Source of the DNA: Spirochaetales bacterium
GTDB lineage: Bacteria; Spirochaetota; Spirochaetia; JAGLYY01
Assembly (NCBI GenBank): GCA_023131935.1
Contig: JAGLYY010000170.1
Coordinates: 1 to 11,658, forward strand
Length of the DNA stretch: 11,658 bases
Direction of reading: 5' to 3'
Below the pieces are notes generated by a model. That model was not told where the DNA came from and did not search any database. It saw nothing but the letters and a program-made list of their open reading frames with translations. Each line of letters starts with the position of its first letter. The stretch's first letter is position 1. Position numbers and translations under genes: made by a program. This document shows, in pieces, positions 1 through 6,874 of this stretch.

Positions 1-861
1 GCGGATGATATTATCATCCGGCTTCCTGGCAGCGGCTGGATCTTTCTGGGTTCTACAGGAGAAACAGGCAGAGTCAGGTTCAGGAACCAATCATCAACAG
101 GTGGAAATACACACTTCAAATTTCGTGCTGAGGAAACAGGAATATACACTTTAAATTTCCAACAGCAGGATATGATTCATGGTACTTCCCGGGAGGCGCG
201 GGTTGTCCTGGAGGTAGTTCCTGAAGCTGAGTATGAGGAGAAAGTCTTTTCAAAGGATCAGTTGGAACAGGATAAAATAACGGGGGATTATACCCTGGCG
301 AATGCTCTTTTCGAGAGGGGTGAGTTGGAAGATGCCTGGGTGGAATATAATCGGCAATATCGGGAAGGGAATGCCGATATTGACCGGCGGATTGCCATTC
401 TTGGAATGAAAATCGGAAAGGAAAAGGAAGTTCTTCCCTTTTTTATGAAAATTCTGCCCAAGGATCCCGGGGATGAAGAGGCCTTTTCATCAGCTCTCAC
501 CGCGTCTTTACATTTAAAGGATCTTGACTACCTGGAAGAGCTCTCCGAATACCTGTCGGCTCTGGAAAAACCGGTAGAAGAGATACTTTTGGCAGGTGAT
601 CTCCTGCGATCCGGTAATAAGAATATCTCTGCTATTCAGTTCTATAAGTCTTACGCGCGCCTCTTTCCGTTCTCCTTTGAATTGGATAGGGTCTATTTTG
701 AACTTGGGAAAATGTATCAGGAGGATGAGGTCCTGAAGGATGAAAGGATTGCTGTTGAATACTTCAAACTGCTCCGGGAGGACTTCCCTGCCAGCCGATA
801 CTGGGATGAGGCGGTAAAGCGGATCCAATACCTTGAACGCCATTTCCTCCATATCCGTTGA
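1..861 (+). CDS. TPR-like, probably exported protein, 5'-truncated
   Basis: The reading frame is open from the first base, so this is the 3' part of a longer gene; 286 residues are visible. An ATG at 172 (visible residue 58) is internal, because well-formed protein sequence continues upstream of it. Visible residues 1-75 are rich in beta-strand patterns (GWIFLGSTGETG, then alternating hydrophobics ending near VVLEVVP) and could be a small beta-sandwich domain. After a charged linker, residues about 95-286 are helical with TPR-like periodicity (ANALFERGELEDAWVEY; YFELGKMYQ followed by AVEYFKLL and FPASRYWDEA). The last part resembles BamD/YbgF-type TPR segments. Such proteins are scaffolds, often periplasmic or lipid-anchored in spirochaetes, but the N-terminus that would show a signal peptide lies outside the window. 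No specific function is assigned. Its TGA stop lies inside the -35 box of the ffh promoter. Confidence 0.75.
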   Translation, partial: ADDIIIRLPGSGWIFLGSTGETGRVRFRNQSSTGGNTHFKFRAEETGIYTLNFQQQDMIHGTSREARVVLEVVPEAEYEEKVFSKDQLEQDKITGDYTLANALFERGELEDAWVEYNRQYREGNADIDRRIAILGMKIGKEKEVLPFFMKILPKDPGDEEAFSSALTASLHLKDLDYLEELSEYLSALEKPVEEILLAGDLLRSGNKNISAIQFYKSYARLFPFSFELDRVYFELGKMYQEDEVLKDERIAVEYFKLLREDFPASRYWDEAVKRIQYLERHFLHIR

Positions 862-886
862 CATTCCCCCTGTTTCTGGTTATAAC
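858..886 (+). promoter_or_regulatory. sigma70-type promoter for the ffh-rplS operon
   Basis: TTGACA at 858-863, a 17-base spacer, and TATAAC at 881-886 match the housekeeping consensus at 11 of 12 positions with ideal spacing. The expected transcription start is near 893, giving a leader of about 29 bases before ffh at 922. The -35 hexamer contains the TGA stop codon (859-861) of the upstream gene. Promoter use is inferred from sequence only. Confidence 0.8.
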
Positions 887-921
887 AGTCTGAAAACTCT
901 TGTAAGGTAAAGTAACCAGGT

Positions 922-2253
922 ATGCTGGATAGAATTGCGTATAAATTTACTGAAATTGTTAAAACTATCTCCGGTCAGGGCAAGATCACCGAAAAAAATA
1001 TCCAGGATACGGTCAATGAAATAAAAATAGCCCTCCTGGAAGCAGACGTTAATGTCAGGGTTGTCCGCCGGTTTGTGAACAGGACTATACAGGAGGCTTC
1101 AGGCGAGAACGTCCTTCTTGCGGTTAACCCCGGGCAGCAGTTTATTAAGATTATCTACGACCGGATGGTCGGACTGCTGGGGGATGAAAAACAGGACCTG
1201 TTGCTGAAAGGACCGGATACCCAATCGGTTATCCTCTTTATGGGGCTTCAGGGATCCGGAAAAACAACGACTATCGCGAAGATTGCCGGCAGGTTGAAGA
1301 GAGAGGGGCGCGTGCCTCTTATGGTGGCTGCTGATTTACAGCGTCCCGCGGCAATAGAACAGCTCAAGGTCCTCGGCGAACAAGTCGGCGTTGAGGTCTT
1401 CACCGAAGAGGGGAATAAAGCCCCACAGGTTGTTAAAAATGCTCTTGTCTTTGCCCGAAAAAGACAGTTTAATACGATACTGGTAGATACAGCCGGCCGG
1501 TTGCAGATAAACCGGGAGCTGATGGATGAGCTTGCAAAGATAAGGGATATCGCGAAACCTGACGAAAAGATCCTCGTTGCTGACGCGATGACCGGACAGA
1601 ATGCCGTCGATATTGCCAAAGAATTCGACGAAAAAATCGGAATTACCGGGGTTATTCTCAGTAAATTTGATTCCGATGCCCGTGGCGGAGCCGCGATCTC
1701 CTTGAAATCGGTAACAGGAAAGCCGATAAAGTTTATCGGAACCGGAGAAAAACTTACCGATCTGGAGGTTTTTTACCCCGATCGTATTGCGTCCCGGATC
1801 CTGGGGATGGGAGACGTGGTCAGCCTGGTTGAAAAAGCACAGGAGACCATCAACCAGAAAGATGCCGATACACTGATAAAAAAGATGCGTTCCGCTGCCT
1901 TTACCCTCGAGGATTACCTGGATCAGTTCCGGCGAGTTCGGAAAATGGGCAGTGTACAGTCTCTTATCGAGATGATCCCCGGGGCAAAGGGGACAATAAA
2001 CGAGGACGATATAGACGAAGGGGAAATGAAAAAAGAAGAGGCTATTATCCTCTCCATGACCCCTACCGAAAGAAGGAACCACCGGATTATTGGTCCTTCC
2101 CGGCGAAAAAGAGTAGCGAAAGGAAGCGGGACCTCGGTATTTGAGGTTAATCGGCTTTTAAAGAAATTTGAAAATATGCGCCTTATGATGAAAAAGGTCG
2201 CTAAAAATAAAAAATACCAGGCAAAGATGTTCTCACAGCTAGGCCGGATATAG
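922..2253 (+). CDS. ffh: Signal recognition particle GTPase Ffh (SRP54)
   Basis: The product is the protein subunit of the bacterial SRP. It binds signal sequences of nascent membrane and secretory proteins with 4.5S RNA and delivers ribosomes to FtsY. Its 443 residues match the usual family length. The N domain is residues 1-95. The G domain has the P-loop GLQGSGKTTT (108-117), DLQRPAA (138-144), DTAGR (189-193) and the G4 element SKFD (247-250), where most bacteria have TKxD. DARGG follows at 252-256. The M domain is about 305-443 and includes the RNA-binding stretch SRRKRVAKGSG with EVNRLLKKF after it. The ATG start has only a weak, distant Shine-Dalgarno (AAGG near 903-906), but the N-terminus MLDRIAYKFTEIVKTISGQG is typical, so the start is sound. 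It is the first gene of a + strand operon and is driven by the promoter at 858-886. Confidence 0.98.
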   Translation: MLDRIAYKFTEIVKTISGQGKITEKNIQDTVNEIKIALLEADVNVRVVRRFVNRTIQEASGENVLLAVNPGQQFIKIIYDRMVGLLGDEKQDLLLKGPDTQSVILFMGLQGSGKTTTIAKIAGRLKREGRVPLMVAADLQRPAAIEQLKVLGEQVGVEVFTEEGNKAPQVVKNALVFARKRQFNTILVDTAGRLQINRELMDELAKIRDIAKPDEKILVADAMTGQNAVDIAKEFDEKIGITGVILSKFDSDARGGAAISLKSVTGKPIKFIGTGEKLTDLEVFYPDRIASRILGMGDVVSLVEKAQETINQKDADTLIKKMRSAAFTLEDYLDQFRRVRKMGSVQSLIEMIPGAKGTINEDDIDEGEMKKEEAIILSMTPTERRNHRIIGPSRRKRVAKGSGTSVFEVNRLLKKFENMRLMMKKVAKNKKYQAKMFSQLGRI

Positions 2254-2278
2254 TGGTAAATCACGCGAGGAGATTCGA

Positions 2279-2530
2279 ATGAGCGTAAAAATCAGATTGA
2301 AGCGGTTTGGAACGAAGAAGAGACCTTACTACCGCATTGTTGTTATGGATTCACGGGCGCCCAGAGATGGAAGGACCATTGAGGAGGTAGGCCTTTATCA
2401 TCCTATTGAAGTTGAGGATAAACAGCTCACCGTCAAAGAGGACAGGATCCGGGAATGGCTTTCCAAAGGAGCAACCCCATCATTTACGGTTAAAAAGCTT
2501 CTCAACAAGAAAAACATTTTTGTTAAGTAG
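2279..2530 (+). CDS. rpsP: 30S ribosomal protein S16
   Basis: S16 is a small-subunit protein that binds 16S rRNA and is needed for 30S assembly. The 83-residue product has the full family signature: SVKIRLKRFGTKKRPYYRIV at the N-terminus, D-SRAPRDGR (residues 24-32) and the E-VGLYHP segment, followed by a basic C-terminus. The ATG at 2279 is preceded by AGGAG at 2268-2272. It lies 25 bases after ffh and 21 bases before the preferred khpA start, so it is probably cotranscribed. The placement between ffh and khpA/rimM is a widely conserved bacterial arrangement. Confidence 0.98.
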   Translation: MSVKIRLKRFGTKKRPYYRIVVMDSRAPRDGRTIEEVGLYHPIEVEDKQLTVKEDRIREWLSKGATPSFTVKKLLNKKNIFVK

Positions 2531-2551
2531 TGAAGATTTATGGAGATTACT

Positions 2552-2791
2552 ATGGCCGAAGAAAAAGATCTTGTTGAGTATATAGCCAAATCCCTGGTGG
2601 ATGATCCCAGCGGAGTACAGGTGAATATGATAGAGGGTGAAAAATCCACTATCCTTGAACTTAAGGTTGCTCAGGACGATATCGGTAAGGTCATCGGTAA
2701 GCATGGCCGGATCGCGAAAGCCGTTCGGACTATCCTGAGCGCTGCGGCAACGAAGACCGGAAAAAGGATAGTTCTGGAAATTCTTGACTGA
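2552..2791 (+). CDS. khpA: KH-domain RNA-binding protein KhpA (YlqC family)
   Basis: This is a small single-KH-domain protein of the KhpA/YlqC/UPF0109 family, which binds RNA, commonly as a partner of KhpB/Jag, and affects cell elongation and small-RNA biology in Gram-positives. The KH core is visible as DIGKVIGKHGRIAKAVRTIL, with the GKHG loop that contacts RNA. The N-terminus LVEYIAKSLVDDP is typical of the family. I prefer the ATG at 2552 (79 residues) over the in-frame ATG at 2540 (83 residues): GGAG at 2542-2545 sits six bases before 2552, whereas 2540 has only a weak GAAG. The stop overlaps the rimM start (TGATG), implying translational coupling. Position between rpsP and rimM is the standard context. 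Confidence 0.93.
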   Translation: MAEEKDLVEYIAKSLVDDPSGVQVNMIEGEKSTILELKVAQDDIGKVIGKHGRIAKAVRTILSAAATKTGKRIVLEILD

Positions 2792-3291
2792 TGGATCGGA
2801 TGGCTATCGGAGCTGTACGCACCTCTCATGGTGTGCGAGGCTTCTTAAAAGTACGCAGTTATTCCGGAGAGTACGATCATTTCCTGAAACTGAAAGAGGT
2901 GGAACTAAGGTTTAAAGGGAAAACCCGGTTTCTGGGGATTGAGGAGGTAAAAAGGCACTCCTCCGGTATCCTTATGAAGTTCACCGGGATCGATAATCCG
3001 GAAGAGGCAAAAAAGTATGCCAATTGGGAACTCTGGGTTCCAAGCGAACTGGCGGCGCCCCTCAGAGAGGGGGAAATTTACAGCGCTGATCTTATAGGCT
3101 GCCGGTTAGAAAAGAATGGCAGGACCCTGGCTACGGTTTCAGGGGTCATTCAGGGGGGGGCATCCGACCTTCTGGAAGTTATCGACACCGAAGGGAAACA
3201 GTTTCTGGTCCCCTTCATTGAACAGTTTATTGGAGATATTGATCTTAAGGCTAAAGTTATCGAACTGAAAGCGGAGTGGCTGCTCCAATGA
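2791..3291 (+). CDS. rimM: 16S rRNA processing / ribosome maturation factor RimM
   Basis: RimM binds S19 and helps mature the 3' (head) domain of the 30S subunit. The product is 166 residues, the normal size. Residues 4-85 form the RimM beta-barrel, with the signature IGAVRTSHGVRGFLKVRSYS. Residues 93-166 form the PRC-barrel, containing LIGCRL, a GG-ASDLLEV segment (122-130) and FLVPFI near 138-143. The first ATG overlaps the khpA stop by one base; a second in-frame ATG at 2800 (MAIGAVR) is an alternative start. The 3' end overlaps the trmD start by four bases (ATGA). A run of eight G (3153-3160) lies in the sequence for the two glycines 122-123, a possible slippage point. Confidence 0.96.
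   Translation: MDRMAIGAVRTSHGVRGFLKVRSYSGEYDHFLKLKEVELRFKGKTRFLGIEEVKRHSSGILMKFTGIDNPEEAKKYANWELWVPSELAAPLREGEIYSADLIGCRLEKNGRTLATVSGVIQGGASDLLEVIDTEGKQFLVPFIEQFIGDIDLKAKVIELKAEWLLQ
3153..3160 (+). repeat. Homopolymeric G8 tract inside rimM
   Basis: Eight consecutive G (CAG GGG GGG GCA in frame) encode Q-G-G-A in the PRC-barrel half of RimM. A one-base change in length would frameshift RimM near codon 123. The tract is in frame in this sequence. Its variability is untested. Confidence 0.9.
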
Positions 3292-3998
3292 AACTGAAGG
3301 TCTTGAGTCTTTTTCCCGAGATCCTTTACGCCTATTTCCGCAGCTCAATTATGGCCAAGGCTGTGGAGAAGGGGATCATAGAAGTCCAGCTTGTAAACAT
3401 AAGGGACTTCACTACCGATAAGCACAGGACCTGCGATGACGCTCCCTATGGCGGCGGAGCAGGGATGGTACTGAAACCGGAACCCCTCGCGAAAGCCCTC
3501 GATTCGGTGGGTGCCGCGGGGATAAGGACGATATTTCCAAGTCCTTCGGGTAAACCTTTTACGCAAAGGTATGCTGACGATCTTTCGAAAGAAGAGGAGT
3601 TGGTGTTTATCTGTGGAAGGTACGAGGGAATTGACCAGAGAATCATCGACATGTATGTTGATGATGAGATAACGATTGGAGATTATGTTCTCTCATCAGG
3701 GGAGATTTCTTCCCTTGTGATCATCGATGCACTGTACAGGCTGCTCGATGGGGTAATCAGCAGGGAATCCCTGGATGAGGAAAGTTTTGGTAATGGTCTT
3801 CTGGAGTACCCCCATTATACAAGGCCCGAGATTTTTCGGGGTATGAGGGTGCCTGATATCTTGCTTTCGGGGCATCACGCGAAAATAACCGGGTGGAGGC
3901 TCAGAAAGCGGGTGGAAAAGACTATGGCTAACAGACAGGATTTATTAATTCACGATGAGTTAGCGGATGATATCCGAAAGATAATAAACGAGCTTTAA
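3288..3998 (+). CDS. trmD: tRNA (guanine-N1-)-methyltransferase TrmD
   Basis: TrmD transfers a methyl group from S-adenosylmethionine to N1 of G37 in tRNAs that have G36, preventing +1 frameshifting. It acts as a dimer with a SPOUT trefoil knot. With the ATG at 3288 the protein has 236 residues. Conserved elements are KVLSLFPEI (4-12), DDAPYGGGAGMVLKPEP (50-66), CGRYEGID (109-116), the knot segment EITIGDYVLSSGE (127-139) and PHYTRPEIFRG (175-185), followed by LLSGHH. I chose ATG 3288 over an in-frame GTG at 3276 because MKLKVLSLFPEI is the family N-terminus and GGAG at 3273-3276 precedes it. The start overlaps the rimM stop (ATGA). The residue just before SF in the catalytic loop is Glu (E165) where I expect the catalytic Asp; R151 appears to match the conserved Arg. 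Confidence 0.96.
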   Translation: MKLKVLSLFPEILYAYFRSSIMAKAVEKGIIEVQLVNIRDFTTDKHRTCDDAPYGGGAGMVLKPEPLAKALDSVGAAGIRTIFPSPSGKPFTQRYADDLSKEEELVFICGRYEGIDQRIIDMYVDDEITIGDYVLSSGEISSLVIIDALYRLLDGVISRESLDEESFGNGLLEYPHYTRPEIFRGMRVPDILLSGHHAKITGWRLRKRVEKTMANRQDLLIHDELADDIRKIINEL

Positions 3999-4036
3999 AA
4001 GCTTGGAAACTTGAAAGAGTCTATAAGGGGAAGGAA

Positions 4037-4405
4037 ATGGACGTAATTAAAGCACTTGAAGCAGAGCAGGTAAAGGAAAACGTCGAGAACTTCAACATTG
4101 GAGATACGGTTAAGGTCTTTTTTAAGATCATTGAAGGGAAGACTGAGCGAATTCAGGTCTTCGAAGGTCTCGTAATCGCAAAGAATAATAGTGGAGTTCG
4201 AATAACCTTTACTGTTAGAAAGATGTCCTACGGTGTGGGAGTCGAAAGGGTATTCCCTCTTCACTCACCTCGGATCGATAAAGTAGAGGTTACCCGTTTC
4301 GGTAAAGTCAGACGGTCCAAACTTTACTATATCCGTGACCGTGTTGGTAAGTCCGCGAAGGTTAAGGAACTTTTCCAAAAGAAACCTGCTAAAGATATTT
4401 CCTGA
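4037..4405 (+). CDS. rplS: 50S ribosomal protein L19
   Basis: L19 is a large-subunit protein at the 30S-50S interface. The 122-residue product has the family pattern: NIGDTVKVFFKIIEGKTERIQVFEG, then the VRKMSYGVGVERVFPLHSP core and the basic segment RFGKVRRSKLYYIRDRVGKSAKVKE. The ATG at 4037 follows a strong GGGGAAGGA (4027-4035). It is 38 bases after trmD, and trmD-rplS adjacency is nearly universal. No hairpin with a T-run follows, so transcription may continue into the genes downstream. Confidence 0.98.
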   Translation: MDVIKALEAEQVKENVENFNIGDTVKVFFKIIEGKTERIQVFEGLVIAKNNSGVRITFTVRKMSYGVGVERVFPLHSPRIDKVEVTRFGKVRRSKLYYIRDRVGKSAKVKELFQKKPAKDIS

Positions 4406-4430
4406 TATAGTCTTGATAAACTCTTGATGC

Positions 4431-5480
4431 ATGAGTGCAGGAATGATTCCGGTAGGTCAGATATACTCTAAACTTCTCCCCGAATTTAAAAATAGTGTAA
4501 AACCCGGGGAGGTTGTTAGTATCCGTGTAATTGGCCGGAACGGTGATCAGTGGAAGGTCCTCATGAAGGGCCTTTCTCTGTCAGTTACCAGTAAAATTCC
4601 ATTGAAAAAGGGTATGATCTTCCCCGCGCGTGTTTCATTAGGATCGGGTAAACTCCTCCTCCGCCCCCTGCGGGACCCTGTCCAGGGTTTCCTGCAGAGA
4701 GAGGAAGGTAAAACACTTCTTACACTCATTGAACGGGTTTTATTGCGGTCCGGAATGCCTCTTCTTCCCGAAACAATAAGCAGCCTTTCAAGGCTCTTTG
4801 TAAAAGATAAAAATCTTACTCTGATAAAAGCACGTCTTGCCGCTATACTTGCGGATAAAAATATTTTCCCTGGCAGAGAGGAATTTACCGATCTCCTTTT
4901 TCAGATTGATGGTAATACACGGTATCCAGGTCATGGGACGAAAGATAGGGGGAAGCCCCGAAGCGGGAAAAAAGAGGGAGAGCGGGATAAAGAGGAATAT
5001 AACGAAATTTCCCAAGCCTTTGCAAAAGAGTTCAAATCAGGATTGAACAATCGTCGGGAAGGTGGATCTCTTCCCCTGATTAACCATCTGAGAGGTAAAC
5101 ATGGCCATTGGGTGATTGTCCCCTATGGCTTTTCAACCGATTTGGGGGAGATAAAGGGTAGTCTCCGGCTTCTCTACCAGGGGGATAAGGTGCGTAGAAT
5201 GGCAATGACCGCAAAAACTGATTCAGCAGAATGGGGTTTTGAGATTGATGATACCTTAAGGGGCGGTAATCTGAAAATCACCTGTAATAACAGAGAAATA
5301 AAAGACTTCGGAACAGCAGATCTCCTATGGCTCACCCAAAAAGCTGGTAACCTCGGAATTAAAATTGACGATACTATTAGTGAGGGCAAGGAATTTGACG
5401 GATTTACCTCAACCGGTCCAGGCATAGAAACCATAGGAATTAACGGAATTGCCGGGACCGGGATTGATACCCTGATTTAG
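4431..5480 (+). CDS. FliK-like (YlqG-type) protein, uncertain
   Basis: The product is 349 residues, with no signal peptide or membrane segment. Residues 24-80 look like a small beta-domain (GEVVSIRVIG, KVLMKGLSLSVTSK, GMIFPARVSLGSGKLLLRPL). Residues 95-155 are helical. Residues 160-215 are a charged, low-complexity linker rich in K, R, G and E. Residues 216-322 form a beta-rich C-terminal domain (HWVIVPYGFSTDLGEIKGSLRLLYQ, AEWGFEID, NLKITCNN). This layout, with a C-terminal domain of hook-length-control (FliK) type, fits the protein that sits before the FlhB-like gene in many genomes (ylqG before ylqH in Bacillus subtilis). The role there is unclear. The assignment rests on layout and context, not on a strong motif. 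The ATG at 4431 lacks a good Shine-Dalgarno; an in-frame ATG at 4443 is an alternative. Confidence 0.6.
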   Translation: MSAGMIPVGQIYSKLLPEFKNSVKPGEVVSIRVIGRNGDQWKVLMKGLSLSVTSKIPLKKGMIFPARVSLGSGKLLLRPLRDPVQGFLQREEGKTLLTLIERVLLRSGMPLLPETISSLSRLFVKDKNLTLIKARLAAILADKNIFPGREEFTDLLFQIDGNTRYPGHGTKDRGKPRSGKKEGERDKEEYNEISQAFAKEFKSGLNNRREGGSLPLINHLRGKHGHWVIVPYGFSTDLGEIKGSLRLLYQGDKVRRMAMTAKTDSAEWGFEIDDTLRGGNLKITCNNREIKDFGTADLLWLTQKAGNLGIKIDDTISEGKEFDGFTSTGPGIETIGINGIAGTGIDTLI

Positions 5481-5490
5481 GGGGAGGGTG

Positions 5491-5754
5491 ATGAGTAAAG
5501 CTGTTGCGATACGGTACCAGGAGGGACTTCCCGCCCCTTTTATCATTGCAAAGGGCAAAGAGGAACTTGCGGAGTCTATTGTAAGAATCGCCGAAGAACA
5601 TGGTATTATGGTTCTTCCGGAACACGAGCTTGCGGAAGCTCTGTTCCCTCTGGAAATCGGATCCTGGATCCCGGAAGAGTTATTTGAACTGGTAGCGCAG
5701 ATTCTTGCCTTCGTTTATACTGTACAGGAGAGACATGAAAGCAATACGCGTTGA
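5491..5754 (+). CDS. Stand-alone FlhB C-terminal domain protein (YlqH/FlhX-like)
   Basis: The 87-residue product matches only the C-terminal cytoplasmic subdomain (FlhB-CC) of the type III export switch protein FlhB/YscU. The typical elements are AVAIRYQEGLPAPFIIAKG (4-22), IVRIAEEHGIMV (30-41), the L-A-ALF segment (48-52), IGSWIPEELFELVAQILAFVY (56-76). It begins almost exactly after the place where FlhB has its self-cleaving NPTH sequence, so it lacks NPTH and all membrane helices. Proteins of this kind (YlqH, FlhX) can substitute for the cleaved FlhB fragment in some bacteria, setting export-substrate specificity. I chose ATG 5491, with GGGGAGG just upstream, over a GTG at 5488. The 3' end overlaps the next gene by 20 bases. 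It is paired with the FliK-like gene seven bases further upstream. Confidence 0.87.
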   Translation: MSKAVAIRYQEGLPAPFIIAKGKEELAESIVRIAEEHGIMVLPEHELAEALFPLEIGSWIPEELFELVAQILAFVYTVQERHESNTR

Positions 5755-6874
5755 CGAATTAAGAGAAGGGATGGCGTTTAGTAAACCGGTCTATGTAGAC
5801 GGTGAAACTATCCTCGTGCCTGCAAATGTACATATACGCGAGAAGGACCTCGAAAGGTTATCGAAGTGGGGAGTAGAGGTCGTTGAAACCGAAGGGAAAC
5901 CTCTGCCTGATGGTCTTTCCAGGAAGGAACCTGAGGTTTACCGGGAAATTATTGAATCCAAGAAAGACCGGGAACTCTTTACCCTCTATCTTCGATCAGT
6001 GGATGGCCTGGGAAAGATATTTCAGGATGTACATGATGGAATCAAGGTTGAACTCGATCAAATCGACACGATTGTAAATGCCCTGTTTCCAGCTATCCGT
6101 GAGAATGGCGATATTCTTGTTTCCTATACAATGCGAAGCGCGGCGATAGCCAACAGTCTTGCACTGAGTTCTGTTAACATCATGATTGTATCGATGATGA
6201 TAGCTCTGAATATGAAACTTCCGAGTCACAGGTTAATCCAGCTTGCAATAGCAGCGCTGCTTCATGACATAGGCATGATGAGGATACCTGAAGAAATCCT
6301 TTCTAAGAAAGAACAACTGAGTCCGAAAGAACTGCAGACAATGGCCACCCATACCATTCAATCTTATGAAATAATCACCCGGGAGTTAAAGTATCCTGAA
6401 GCTGTCGCCCTGGCTGCTTTGCATCATCACGAAAGATGGGATGGACGTGGATATCCAAAAAAGCTTTCAGGAAAAGGGATTCCTTTGGCTTCAAGGATTA
6501 TATCGGTCGTAGATGCCTTCGAAGCGATGGTCAAGGACAGACCCTATCGAAACAGCATGATTGGCTATACCGCAATGCGGCAGATACTTAACGACAATTC
6601 AAGACGTTTTGATTCAGAAATATTAAAAATATTTATCAAAAGTATGGGTATTTATCCCCTTGGAAGCATGGTAATACTCAATTCCGGGGACATTGGAAGG
6701 GTTATCCGGATCCATCAGGACGCTCCTTTAAGACCAGTCCTGCGGATTATTGTAGATAAAATAGGTAGGAAGTTTAAAGCCGCTAGAGGGCCTGAAATAG
6801 ATCTTCTTGAAGAAAAAAGTCTTTTCATTGCCCGGGCTTTAAATCCAAAGGAAATTACCGGCAAAAGTGAATAG
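5735..6874 (+). CDS. HD-GYP domain protein with altered metal/c-di-GMP site
   Basis: HD-GYP proteins hydrolyse cyclic di-GMP, and degenerate members can act as receptors. The product is 379 residues from ATG 5735, which has AGGAG at 5726-5730; starts further upstream would only extend into the FlhB-like gene. Residues 1-55 form a small N-terminal domain of the type often seen before HD-GYP (MKAIRVDELREGM, ILVPANVHI). Residues 80-125 are helical. Residues 130-305 are the HD-GYP core: HDIG (177-180), P185, IL and K191, H206, HHE (231-233), DGRGYP (236-241), D260, RPYR (269-272). The usual HDIGK lysine is M181, and the His expected about 32 residues before HD is S145 (SSVNI in place of HSxNV). 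A beta-rich tail follows (310-365). It is encoded next to export-switch genes, so a motility link is plausible but inferred. Confidence 0.9.
   Translation: MKAIRVDELREGMAFSKPVYVDGETILVPANVHIREKDLERLSKWGVEVVETEGKPLPDGLSRKEPEVYREIIESKKDRELFTLYLRSVDGLGKIFQDVHDGIKVELDQIDTIVNALFPAIRENGDILVSYTMRSAAIANSLALSSVNIMIVSMMIALNMKLPSHRLIQLAIAALLHDIGMMRIPEEILSKKEQLSPKELQTMATHTIQSYEIITRELKYPEAVALAALHHHERWDGRGYPKKLSGKGIPLASRIISVVDAFEAMVKDRPYRNSMIGYTAMRQILNDNSRRFDSEILKIFIKSMGIYPLGSMVILNSGDIGRVIRIHQDAPLRPVLRIIVDKIGRKFKAARGPEIDLLEEKSLFIARALNPKEITGKSE

Noticed and set aside
514..864. - strand ORF of 116 codons opposite the TPR-like gene
   Set aside because: The + strand reading has coherent TPR-like protein sequence. 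The - strand product shows no domain.
1651..1680. Ffh G4 motif SKFD as a sign of a defective GTPase
   Set aside because: The Lys and Asp that contact guanine are kept, the rest of the G domain is intact, and this form fits spirochaetal Ffh.
1336..2082. Long - strand ORF (248 codons) inside ffh
   Set aside because: It lies wholly antisense to the well-conserved ffh gene, has no ribosome site and no recognisable motif. It is a codon-usage shadow.
3988..4004. AGCTTTAAAAGCT inverted repeat between trmD and rplS as a terminator
   Set aside because: The stem is short and AT-rich with no T-run after it, and the next gene is a normal operon member 38 bases from trmD.
4022..4027. TATAAG before rplS as a -10 box
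   Set aside because: There is no -35 hexamer at a suitable distance, and rplS fits cotranscription with trmD.
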